A program made the translations under genes and the position numbers. Below are positions 1-7,114 of a DNA stretch of 7,609 nucleotides, piece by piece. The notes under the pieces are model-generated. The model was not told where the DNA came from, made no database searches, and worked only from the letters and a program-made list of their open reading frames with translations. Each line of letters starts with the position of its first letter. The first letter of the stretch is position 1. This DNA comes from an uncultured Alphaproteobacteria bacterium (GTDB lineage Bacteria > Pseudomonadota > Alphaproteobacteria > GCA-2731375), in assembly GCA_913049615.1 (NCBI GenBank), contig CAJWZI010000061.1:1-7609 (forward strand), read 5' to 3'.

Positions 1-187
1 TAGGGCGTTGAATTTTCAACGGACCTTTGCATCCGGTTTGAGCAAAACTATATGCTGTAAAGACTTTCGCGGGGCATGGAGCGGACGAGGAGCGTCGATG
101 AAATTAGTCTGACTGACCCGTGACAGATCAGCTACAAAGCACTCTATATCACGACGACCGTAATCGAAGTTACAGGTAGAAAATAGA

Positions 188-955
188 ATGAAAGACAAGG
201 AGTTGGCGATTGCGATCGATACTATCGCGCGGGAAGCTGGTGCGGCTATTTTAGCGATCTATAGCCGGGAATTTGAGATAGAAACTAAATCCGATAACAG
301 CCCGGTAACAGAAGCGGACCGGGTGGCAGAGGCTATCATCGTCGCGAAGCTGCGATCATTGACCCCCAAAATTCCTGTGGTGGCGGAAGAAGAAGTGGCC
401 GCAGGCAAACAGACCGATGTAGGGTCAGGAGCATTTTGGTTGGTTGACCCTTTGGACGGCACCCGAGAATTCATCTCCCGAAATGGTGATTTTACGGTAA
501 ATATTGCCTTAATTAGGGATTGGGAACCCGTTTTAAGCACAGTCCATGTTCCGGCCAAAGCGGAAACATACACCGCCGCTGGTGCGCATCAGGTTACCTG
601 CCAACGTGGTGATGGCCCGGCCGAGGCTATCGGCGCTCGAAGACCGGCAATAGATGGCCTAGTGGCCATAGTCAGTCGTTCTCATGCCTCGCCGGCGACA
701 GACGAATTTCTCGCCGACTTGAACATTAAGGAACGGATTGATGCTGGTAGCAGCCTCAAGTTCTGCCGAGTGGCTGAAGGTGCCGCTGATTTGTATCCCC
801 GCCTGGGGCGAACCATGGAGTGGGACACGGCGGCAGGTCATGCCGTACTGTCCTGTGCCGGCGGCTGCGTTAGCAACCTGGACGGCACGCCCTTACTCTA
901 CGGCAAGAACGGCTTCGCAAACCCACATTTCGTTGCCCGAGGACTGAAAGTCTAA
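188..955 (+). CDS. cysQ: 3'(2'),5'-bisphosphate nucleotidase CysQ (inositol monophosphatase superfamily)
   Basis: This 255-aa protein belongs to the lithium-sensitive, Mg2+-dependent inositol monophosphatase superfamily and is most like CysQ. CysQ removes the 3'-phosphate from PAP (3'-phosphoadenosine 5'-phosphate) to give AMP, clearing a by-product of sulfate assimilation and sulfotransfer. Visible signatures are the metal-binding acidic cluster VVAEEE (residues 64-69), the hallmark DPLDGT (87-92) followed by REF, and the C-terminal motif EWDTAAG (211-217), which carries the third metal-ligand Asp (D213). The length is close to E. coli CysQ (about 246 aa), and no signal peptide is visible. 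The ATG at 188 has only a weak Shine-Dalgarno (AGG at 174-176, 11 nt away), but the protein aligns from its first helix. No sulfate-assimilation genes lie next to it in the window. A different phosphomonoesterase specificity (inositol phosphate, histidinol phosphate) is possible, but REF after DGT and the overall length favour CysQ. Confidence 0.9.
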   Translation: MKDKELAIAIDTIAREAGAAILAIYSREFEIETKSDNSPVTEADRVAEAIIVAKLRSLTPKIPVVAEEEVAAGKQTDVGSGAFWLVDPLDGTREFISRNGDFTVNIALIRDWEPVLSTVHVPAKAETYTAAGAHQVTCQRGDGPAEAIGARRPAIDGLVAIVSRSHASPATDEFLADLNIKERIDAGSSLKFCRVAEGAADLYPRLGRTMEWDTAAGHAVLSCAGGCVSNLDGTPLLYGKNGFANPHFVARGLKV

Positions 956-1138
956 TGCACGATAAATAGGCATGTACGACGGCTAGAATTCTCTATTTAA
1001 ATTTTCGGCGACGCAGTCCACAAACAGTGCCCAGAAGGAACCCCGCACAGACCTTAGCATGCCAATCTGCAATGAATTCGCACATTTGCAAGGTAGCCTG
1101 ATCCAAATTGTTGGCACATTCGGAGCGGGCTCAAACTA

Positions 1139-2944
1139 TCAGGTTTTCCGAGCTTGAAGCTGAAGGACATCAGCGTCCGGGAACGCCGCATAAAGCCTTT
1201 CGACATCACCGCTTCGAGCCTCTAGCACAGCGCGTTGATTGATGTATCCCTTGTCGGTGATTTCATTGACATCAATCGCCGGCGGCGCTGTCAGTAACAA
1301 CAGCCGCGCAATCCGGGTGGAAGACCCCGGATTGACCCGGTTATATGCCGACAAAGTTTGAAGGAGGTGTTCACGCAATTCGGCCGATTGGGCGGCATCC
1401 TCCAAATCGATACCTTCGTTACCCAGAAAAGCACGGCTACCGCCAATGCTGAGCCATGCCAGCAAGGCCACAAAATCCCGGTCATGACCAGCGACCACCA
1501 CGTCCTGGAGAACAGGCGAGGCTGCCGTCAATGCAGCCAAACGCAGGGCACCACTGTTCACCCAGGTACCGGTGGTCAGCTTGAAGTCTTCAGCTACGCG
1601 ACCGTCAAATACCAGTCCCTGGGTCGGGTCGTCGGGGTCAGCCAGGCAACCGGCATCGCCAATTTTGTAGAACCCTTCATCGTCAAAGGCCGCAACCGTC
1701 AGATCCGGTTGTTTCAAATATCCCGGCGTGACATTTGGCCCACGCACTCGTAGTTCCATCTTGCTGCCATTGGGCACCATCTTAATGTCCGTGCCGGGCA
1801 CGGGCAGGCCGATGACACCGGCGCGGTCAATATGCCAATGCACGGCGGTGGCCATGGGCGCAGTTTCCGTCGAACCCCATGCCGAGACCATGGGAACAGC
1901 ACGACCGACGGCTTGCTTCGACACGGCCACCAACCTCTCCCACAAATCCTGTGGCAGTGCGGCGCCTGCGTAAAATATTAATTCAAGTTGACGAAAAAAA
2001 CATCCCCGTAAGTGCTCATCCTCTTCCAGGAACGGCAGCAGGGCCGCAAATCCTGCGGGCACGTTGTAATACAAGTTAGGAGATGCCAAACGAATATTCT
2101 CTACCGTCTGGGCAATCAGACCTGGTGCCGGCTTGCCACCGTCGATGTACAAAGTCCCCCCATTGGTCAGTGCATTATTTATCACGATGTTGCCACCAAA
2201 TGTGTGGTTCCAAGGCAACCAGTCCAAAAGAATTGGTGGGTTCTCCAATAAAAACGGCCATATTTGACGCAATTGCTGCATATTGGCACATAACATTCCT
2301 TGCGTATTAATTACGCCCTTAGGCATTCCAGTAGAACCCGAAGTAAAGAGATATTTTGCTACATTGCTCGGACCGACCTTGGCGAAGGCCGCTTCCACCG
2401 CTTCTGTCGGCTGGATTTCTGTCAATTTATCGAATACCCCAGCGTCGAAACGTTCTGTCCCCTTCAAATTGAGGCTATCGAGTGCATTCTCGAACGGGAT
2501 TGAATTTTCCACATAGATCGCGGCGGGCTTTACGAGGTCAAAAATATAGCGCAACTTGCCGTAATCCTGGCTCATCAACGAATAGGCAGGTGAAACAGGC
2601 GCCACCGGGACCCCAACCTGCATAGCGCCATACGTCAAGACACCTTGGCGCACACTATTCCCGGATAATATCATCAACGGCCACTGCGGTCCGAGTCCCA
2701 TGTCCAGCATTGCCTGGGAAACCGAATCCGCTTGGCGCCGCGCCATGGCAAATGACAGTTTGCACCAGCCATCGCCTTCCCGCTCTGCCAGAAAAGTTCG
2801 TTGAGGATCACATTGAGCCCAATGCCGCAAATAGTTGCTGAGCTGCGCTTCACCCTCCGCCAATGGATGGGGTGACGACAGAATAATACTGCCATCCTCG
2901 CGATTATCGACAGCGACTTTAGGTTCAAGGTAATTCAACGGCAT
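1139..2944 (-). CDS. fcs: Feruloyl-CoA synthase (AMP-forming, ANL superfamily)
   Basis: This 601-aa adenylate-forming ligase should activate ferulate, and probably p-coumarate or caffeate, to the CoA thioester using ATP. That is the first step of CoA-dependent hydroxycinnamate degradation in the cytoplasm. Visible ANL motifs are the phosphate-binding loop FTSGSTGMPKG (200-210), WGSTET (356-361), YKIGD (426-430) and GRVAEDFKLTTGTWVN (448-463). The C-terminal EITDKGYINQ (561-570) carries the likely catalytic lysine K565. The FKLTTGTWV hinge and the DKGYINQRAVL tail are typical of the feruloyl-CoA synthase subfamily rather than fatty acyl-CoA ligases, which usually end in PRT.SGK-type motifs. 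The ATG at 2944 is preceded on its strand by AAGG (plus positions 2952-2955) at 7-nt spacing. It is the last gene of a leftward operon with an acyl-CoA dehydrogenase and an oxidoreductase remnant. The exact substrate cannot be read from sequence. Confidence 0.88.
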   Translation of the reverse strand: MPLNYLEPKVAVDNREDGSIILSSPHPLAEGEAQLSNYLRHWAQCDPQRTFLAEREGDGWCKLSFAMARRQADSVSQAMLDMGLGPQWPLMILSGNSVRQGVLTYGAMQVGVPVAPVSPAYSLMSQDYGKLRYIFDLVKPAAIYVENSIPFENALDSLNLKGTERFDAGVFDKLTEIQPTEAVEAAFAKVGPSNVAKYLFTSGSTGMPKGVINTQGMLCANMQQLRQIWPFLLENPPILLDWLPWNHTFGGNIVINNALTNGGTLYIDGGKPAPGLIAQTVENIRLASPNLYYNVPAGFAALLPFLEEDEHLRGCFFRQLELIFYAGAALPQDLWERLVAVSKQAVGRAVPMVSAWGSTETAPMATAVHWHIDRAGVIGLPVPGTDIKMVPNGSKMELRVRGPNVTPGYLKQPDLTVAAFDDEGFYKIGDAGCLADPDDPTQGLVFDGRVAEDFKLTTGTWVNSGALRLAALTAASPVLQDVVVAGHDRDFVALLAWLSIGGSRAFLGNEGIDLEDAAQSAELREHLLQTLSAYNRVNPGSSTRIARLLLLTAPPAIDVNEITDKGYINQRAVLEARSGDVERLYAAFPDADVLQLQARKT

Positions 2945-2992
2945 GTCATCACCTTATAGCGTTGCTTTCACTTCCTGTTACCCAGGTTTCCC

Positions 2993-3172
2993 TCATGAGC
3001 CGGTCGTGATGCCCAATGAAAGACCGAGCTTGCGGATCTTCCAATCCACTGGATTGACTGAAGTCGCCGCAACCTTAACTAAAACTTGACCTGGCTCAAT
3101 TTCCGAAACGGGAAGACCCGCGGCCACAAACACATCCGTTGACCCGGTCTTCCGAATTATCATCGCTTTCAT
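2993..3172 (-). pseudogene. Truncated zinc-type alcohol dehydrogenase/quinone oxidoreductase (MDR family), N-terminal remnant
   Basis: A 59-codon frame runs from an ATG at 3172 to a TGA at 2993-2995. Its product starts MKAMIIRKTG and contains EPGQVLVKVAATSVNPVDWK (residues 26-45), the hallmark start of the GroES-like domain of medium-chain dehydrogenases/reductases such as NADPH:quinone oxidoreductases. Family members are normally about 310-340 aa, so over 80% of the protein, including the whole Rossmann NAD(P)-binding domain, is missing. Past the TGA the same frame meets TAA after four codons, and I see no family sequence in the other frames before fcs starts 48 bp on. A simple single frameshift therefore does not explain it; a 3' deletion does. 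It starts 9 bp after the acyl-CoA dehydrogenase stop, so it was probably a coupled middle gene of this operon. The alternative, a retained short peptide, cannot be excluded. Confidence 0.75.
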
Positions 3173-3181
3173 AATGCTCGC

Positions 3182-4396
3182 TCACATGCCCAGTTGAGAC
3201 TTTGCCAAAATATTGTGTTGGATCTCATTAGATCCGGAATAAATTGACACCTTACGGAAATGCAAATAGTCCGGTGTGCAACTGTTTGCGTATTCGGCAC
3301 CGATTGGCAATTCGTTCCAGCCATGTCGCAGGGCTTCGATCTGATAAGGGATAGCGTAATAGGCGACGGCCTCAGCCTTCAACTCCAGTAGGCGCTGTAA
3401 AATTTCGCTATTGCGAATTTTGAAAATGTTAGCTTCCGTCCCTAGGGCCTTTCCGCCCAACTCGCCATCTCGCGAAAACTTGTCGATGGCTCGCATATTG
3501 AATGCCTCTAAAGTGCGCAACTCCAACTCAATCGCCGCAATTCGGTGCGCAAAATCCGGTTCCCGGACTAAAGGCCGACCGCTGCACCGCTCATCCTGGG
3601 TTGAGATCTCCTTCAGTTGCCGGAGAATAGTCTTGTGTTGTCCCAGGGAGCCACCAGACATGCGTTCATGAGCCAGAAGATATTTCCCAATTGACCAGCC
3701 TCCGTGGATTTCACCAACCGTGTTAACCACAGGTACGCGTACGTCCGTATAAAACACCATGTTGGTTTCATGCAGGCCATCCATCAAATAGATGGGGCGG
3801 ATCTCGATCCCTGGAGTTTTCAGGTCCGCCAGAATGAAACTAATACCTTCTTGTTTCTTCCCTTCTGAACTGGTGCGTGCCAACAGGAAACACCAATTGG
3901 CCCAATGGGCCTTAGTGGTCCAGGTTTTGGTGCCATTAATTATCCATTCATCCCCGTCCCGAACAGCGGTCGTCCGTAATGAAGCTAAATCAGATCCGGC
4001 GTCAGGCTCCGAATAACCCTGGCACCATATTTCGTCACCGGACAGCATGGGCGGCAGAAACCGCCGCTTCTGCTCCTCTGTTCCGAAGGCGATTAGAACA
4101 GGGCCACACATGTTAATACCGAAGACAACCAAACGCGGAGCGCCTACCAGACCCAATTCCTCATCAAAGATATATTTTTGGGTGAGACTCCAACCAGGAC
4201 CGCCAAACTCTTTTGGCCAATTCGGCGCTACCCAACCCCTGTCATAGAGAACTTTATGCCAACCGACCACGTCCTCACGCTGCATTTCAATGCCGTTTTG
4301 TAGTTTGTATTTCAGCTCCGGCGGTAAAGAATCGTCCAGAAATTCACGCACCTCAGCCCTAAATTTTGCATCCTGATCGCTAAATGTCAGATCCAT
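3182..4396 (-). CDS. Acyl-CoA dehydrogenase family protein (FadE/PimC-like)
   Basis: This 404-aa flavoprotein should catalyse FAD-dependent alpha,beta-desaturation of a CoA thioester. The N-terminal helical domain spans about residues 1-120. The middle beta domain carries the flavin and substrate-binding motif YSEPDAGSDLAS (128-139) and WTTKAHW (159-165). The C-terminal helical domain ends in IYSGSNEIQHNILAK (385-399). The usual medium-chain catalytic Glu of the IYEGT motif is replaced (IYSGS). A helix-G type Glu, E244 in LAHERM, stands where isovaleryl-CoA dehydrogenase and some FadE enzymes carry the base. The overall look matches proteins annotated as pimeloyl-CoA dehydrogenase large subunit or FadE, which often act on bulky or ring-bearing acyl-CoAs. 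AAGGA (plus 4405-4409) lies 8 nt before the ATG. It is the first gene of the leftward operon ending in feruloyl-CoA synthase, so a phenylpropanoyl-CoA (dihydroferuloyl-like) substrate is a reasonable inference. No partner small subunit is seen. Confidence 0.88.
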   Translation of the reverse strand: MDLTFSDQDAKFRAEVREFLDDSLPPELKYKLQNGIEMQREDVVGWHKVLYDRGWVAPNWPKEFGGPGWSLTQKYIFDEELGLVGAPRLVVFGINMCGPVLIAFGTEEQKRRFLPPMLSGDEIWCQGYSEPDAGSDLASLRTTAVRDGDEWIINGTKTWTTKAHWANWCFLLARTSSEGKKQEGISFILADLKTPGIEIRPIYLMDGLHETNMVFYTDVRVPVVNTVGEIHGGWSIGKYLLAHERMSGGSLGQHKTILRQLKEISTQDERCSGRPLVREPDFAHRIAAIELELRTLEAFNMRAIDKFSRDGELGGKALGTEANIFKIRNSEILQRLLELKAEAVAYYAIPYQIEALRHGWNELPIGAEYANSCTPDYLHFRKVSIYSGSNEIQHNILAKSQLGM

Positions 4397-4595
4397 TGGC
4401 GCAATCCTTGGTGTATGGGACTACTCACCATAGGGGCCCTTCGGCACAACGAATTCAAGTCGGATTATTTTTGGAGCCACGGGGATTATTAACATGGAGC
4501 AAGTGGAGACCTAAAATAAGGCTTGATAACACTTTCTTCTTAAGGATGAAAATTAACAGAAGGTTGAAGCGCTCAGAATGACAGTCCAGGCCGCT

Positions 4596-4624
4596 TTGAA
4601 GCAGCAAACGCCGCAGTGTATAAA
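4596..4624 (+). promoter_or_regulatory. Sigma70-like promoter for the molybdenum hydroxylase subunit gene
   Basis: A -35 box TTGAAG (4596-4601; four of six consensus bases) and a -10 box TATAAA (4619-4624; five of six) are separated by an ideal 17-bp spacer. Transcription would start near 4631, giving a leader of about 35 nt that still contains the strong Shine-Dalgarno at 4651-4655. Position and strand fit the gene starting at 4666. Prediction is by eye only. Confidence 0.5.
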
Positions 4625-4650
4625 GTTGTGGCTTTGACGATAGCAAAGGT

Positions 4651-4655
4651 GGAGG
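4651..4655 (+). promoter_or_regulatory. Shine-Dalgarno fixing a GTG start
   Basis: GGAGG lies 10 nt before the GTG at 4666. There is an in-frame TAA at 4621-4623, no ATG or TTG between it and the GTG, and the next in-frame ATG is deep in the gene. The GTG is therefore the only start compatible with the conserved N-terminus. Confidence 0.75.
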
Positions 4656-4665
4656 GGATTTAGCC

Positions 4666-6975
4666 GTGACAGAAAGTATCTTGGGTCTATCCATTCCACG
4701 CAGAGAGGATTCACGTTTTCTGTCTGGCACAGCCAAGTTCACCGCTGATTTTTGCAAAGAGGGTCAATTGCACGCGGCGGTGCTTCGTTCTCCCTTCGCC
4801 CATGCCACTGTAACAAATATTGATTTTGAAGTCGCAAGGAATGCGGCAGGTGTGATTGGGGTTTACACCCATGATGATCTTGCTGTCGATGGCATTGGCC
4901 CCCTACCCTGCGCAGCTGTGTCTGCCGTTCAAACTCTAGAACCCATAGTCGTGCCGCCTCGACCAGCCCTAGCCAACGGGCGAGTTCGCCATGTGGGTGA
5001 CCCCATCGCCTTCGTCGTCGCAGATAGCCGGACGGCAGCTCTGGACGCTCTTGACCTGATCAACGTCGACTATGAGGAACACACCGCTCTGATAATTGCT
5101 AGCGACGCATTAGTCGACGGCGCGCCGCAACTCTGGGACGAAGCACCGGGCAATCTCTGTTTTAGGTTTAAAAAGGGCGACGAAGCGGGGACTGAAGCCG
5201 CCATCGCCGACGCGCCCCATGTGGTGGAGATGAAAATCAAAAACAACCGGGTGTCACCCGCGCCGACAGAACCACGCGCGGCTATCGGCTCCTATGATGA
5301 AAGCTCGGATTGCCTGCACCTGCTCGTGACTGGCCAAGGCGTGCATGGTATCCGTAACCAGCTTGCCAACAATGTCTTCAAAATAGCGCTTAACAAGCTG
5401 CACGTTAGCGCACCGGATGTGGGCGGCGGCTTCGGCCTCAAGAATTTTGTCTATCCGGAGTGGGTGCTGCTGCTATGGGCCGCACGGAAACTGCGTCGTC
5501 CCATCAAATGGGTGGCCGAACGAAACGAGGAATTTTTGAGTAGCATTCAGGGCCGGGATATCCAGGCTAAGGCCCGTCTTGCCTTGGATAGGAATGGTCG
5601 GTTCCTTGCCCTGTCTGCGGAATTAACCGCTAACCTGGGCGCATATCTGTCTTCGTTCGGACCTGGAATTTCAACAAATTCGGCCTCCACCGCGATCAGT
5701 GGGATATATGATATTCCCAAGATGTTCATGGGTGTGACCGGAGCCTTTACCAACACCGTACCAATCGACGCCTATCGTGGAGCCGGCAAGCCGGAAGCCA
5801 ACTATATTGTGGAACGCCTGATCGAAGCGGCTGCACGGAAGATCGACATGGATCCTGTAGAATTACGTCTGAAGAACGTGGTCGCGACGTTTCCCCATAC
5901 CAACGCCATGGGGATGGAAATCGATACCGGCGATTTCAGAGGCAATATCGAAATGGCTGTTCAGCTCGCCGACCGGCCCGGGTTCGAGGTCCGGCGCACC
6001 GAGGCCGCTAAGAAAGGACGCCTGCGCGGTTTAGGCATTGCCTGTTTCATAGAGACTGCGCGTGGCGCTAACAATGAAGGTGCAGAGGTTAATTTTCGTG
6101 ACGATAATATTGTCGAACTGCGTTTGGGAACGGAATCCAATGGCCAAGGTCACGAAACCGCGTTTAGTCAAATTGCTGCCGATAAATTTGGCCTGCCGTT
6201 AGAAAGTTTCCACTACGTTCAGGCGAATACGGCAGAAGTACGTGCAGGCAATGGCCATGGCGGGGCGAGATCCATGCATATGGGCGGTAGCGCACTTAAT
6301 CATGCTATGGAAGCAGCCCTGGCTAAGGCAAGACCTATCGCCGCTCAAATGCTGCAAGCGGACGAGGATAATATTGTATTCACCGATGGTGAATTCCGAG
6401 TTAGGAACACGGGCCAGTCCGTGCGGCTGTTGGATGTCGCCGCTGCGGCCCGGGACCTGAAAGTTTCCGGAGGCAGAGGCCTAGACAGTTACGAACGGCG
6501 GGACGATGCCCCCTTTACCTTCCCAAGCGGTTGCCACGTTGCGGAAGTAGAAATCGACCAAGATACGGGGCTGTTAGTGCTTGTGCGCTATTTATCAGTC
6601 GACGACTACGGCCGGCAGATCAATCCGAGGCTGACAGAGGGACAAGTCCACGGTGGTCTCGTGCAGGGCATCGGCCAGGCGCTATTCGAGGATGTGATCT
6701 ACGATCCAAAAACTGGTCAACTCTTGAATGGCACTTGGATGGACTACGCCATGCCCCATGCTGACCAAATACCGTCTTTTGAGATACACTTCCGGCAAAC
6801 GCCTACATCTGCAAATCCCCTGGGCGTAAAAGGTGCCGGACAGGCGGGCTGCATGGCGGCCCCGCAAACCATTATGTCAGCCGTATTAGACGCCTTGAAA
6901 CCACTGGACATCACGGATATGGACATGCCGGTCACGCCGGAACGTCTGTGGCGGTCTATTCGGGATGCGCTCTAG
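4666..6975 (+). CDS. Xanthine dehydrogenase-family molybdopterin-binding (large) subunit, CoxL-like form II
   Basis: This 769-aa protein has the architecture of large subunits of the xanthine oxidase family. An a/b-hammerhead domain (about 15-125, starting near RFLSGTAKF) is followed by the two molybdopterin cytosine dinucleotide-binding halves. Visible motifs are TGQGVH (222-227), VGGGFG (252-257), AYRGAGK (369-375), GQGHET (493-498) and GNGHGGARS (528-536). AYRGAG, rather than AYxCSFR, marks it as not true CO dehydrogenase but one of the broad form II hydroxylases of unknown substrate, which insert water-derived oxygen at C-H bonds of heteroaromatics, aldehydes or similar compounds. The usual GVKGAGEAG reads GVKGAGQAG, so Q726 (codon 6841-6843) replaces the catalytic Glu. 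No signal peptide is seen; the protein is probably cytoplasmic. No 2Fe-2S (CoxS) or FAD (CoxM) subunit gene lies beside it: upstream is a divergent operon and downstream a convergent gene. Electron-transfer partners must be encoded elsewhere, or the protein works differently. Confidence 0.88.
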   Translation: MTESILGLSIPRREDSRFLSGTAKFTADFCKEGQLHAAVLRSPFAHATVTNIDFEVARNAAGVIGVYTHDDLAVDGIGPLPCAAVSAVQTLEPIVVPPRPALANGRVRHVGDPIAFVVADSRTAALDALDLINVDYEEHTALIIASDALVDGAPQLWDEAPGNLCFRFKKGDEAGTEAAIADAPHVVEMKIKNNRVSPAPTEPRAAIGSYDESSDCLHLLVTGQGVHGIRNQLANNVFKIALNKLHVSAPDVGGGFGLKNFVYPEWVLLLWAARKLRRPIKWVAERNEEFLSSIQGRDIQAKARLALDRNGRFLALSAELTANLGAYLSSFGPGISTNSASTAISGIYDIPKMFMGVTGAFTNTVPIDAYRGAGKPEANYIVERLIEAAARKIDMDPVELRLKNVVATFPHTNAMGMEIDTGDFRGNIEMAVQLADRPGFEVRRTEAAKKGRLRGLGIACFIETARGANNEGAEVNFRDDNIVELRLGTESNGQGHETAFSQIAADKFGLPLESFHYVQANTAEVRAGNGHGGARSMHMGGSALNHAMEAALAKARPIAAQMLQADEDNIVFTDGEFRVRNTGQSVRLLDVAAAARDLKVSGGRGLDSYERRDDAPFTFPSGCHVAEVEIDQDTGLLVLVRYLSVDDYGRQINPRLTEGQVHGGLVQGIGQALFEDVIYDPKTGQLLNGTWMDYAMPHADQIPSFEIHFRQTPTSANPLGVKGAGQAGCMAAPQTIMSAVLDALKPLDITDMDMPVTPERLWRSIRDAL

Positions 6976-6991
6976 ATTTTGAGGTACTTAA

Positions 6992-7016
6992 GACAAAACG
7001 ACCGCACCCGACGGTC
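6992..7016 (-). terminator. Possible weak rho-independent terminator downstream of the CDF transporter
   Basis: GACCG (7000-7004) and CGGTC (7012-7016) form a 5-bp GC-rich stem with a 7-nt loop. On the minus strand the stem is followed by GTTTTGTCTT, a short T-rich run, so it fits the end of the leftward transporter transcript about 100 bp after its stop. On the plus strand no T-run follows. The stem is short, so this is tentative. Confidence 0.35.
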
Positions 7017-7114
7017 CAATCCAACTTGTTCAAAATTTCTTTACATAATGAAATTTATTTTTCGCCTAATACACAACGACTAACGCTTCAGGGAAGGCCG
7101 CTTTGTTTCAATGG

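Larger units (their letters stand above)
4397..4665. promoter_or_regulatory. Divergent intergenic regulatory region
   Basis: These 269 bp separate the leftward acyl-CoA dehydrogenase operon from the rightward molybdenum hydroxylase gene and must hold promoters for both. On the plus side a good sigma70-like promoter is visible (listed separately). I found no equally convincing -35/-10 pair for the minus strand: TTGAAT near 4451-4456 (read on the minus strand) has an over-long 20-bp spacer to TATGGT. An 8-bp direct repeat GGATTATT occurs at 4462-4469 and 4483-4490, 21 bp apart start to start. A short inverted repeat AAGCG/CGCTT (4567-4571 and 4593-4597) overlaps the plus -35 box. Either could bind a regulator, but both are short enough to be chance. 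No convincing coding frame lies here. Confidence 0.6.

Noticed and set aside
1..187. Possible gene end or promoter before cysQ: a 36-codon open stretch in frame 2 (ending at a TGA near 110-112), and TTGCAT (27-32) plus TATATG (49-54) with a 16-bp spacer.
   Set aside because: The open stretch matches no family I recognise and is short enough for chance. The promoter boxes are weak and far from the start codon.
963..999. Inverted repeat TAAATAG (963-969) / CTATTTA (993-999) after cysQ, followed by a short AATTTT run, as a possible terminator.
   Set aside because: The stem is entirely A/T-rich apart from one pair and has a 23-nt loop, so it would be unstable. Nothing else convincing lies in the 956-1138 gap between the convergent genes.
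1358..2516. Several plus-strand open frames of 66-131 codons across the feruloyl-CoA synthase gene.
   Set aside because: They lie antisense within a well-supported gene, overlap each other in different frames and show no recognisable domains.
2993..2995. The TGA ending the oxidoreductase fragment read as selenocysteine or a programmed recoding site.
   Set aside because: An in-frame TAA follows four codons later and no family sequence resumes in any frame before fcs.
4455..4757. A 100-codon minus-strand frame spanning the divergent intergenic region and the start of the molybdenum hydroxylase gene.
   Set aside because: It overlaps the conserved N-terminus of that protein, and its translation has no family likeness. 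It is best read as a chance open frame.
4666..6975. Aerobic carbon monoxide dehydrogenase CoxL (form I).
   Set aside because: The form I active-site loop AYxCSFR is absent (AYRGAGK instead), and there are no coxM or coxS neighbours.
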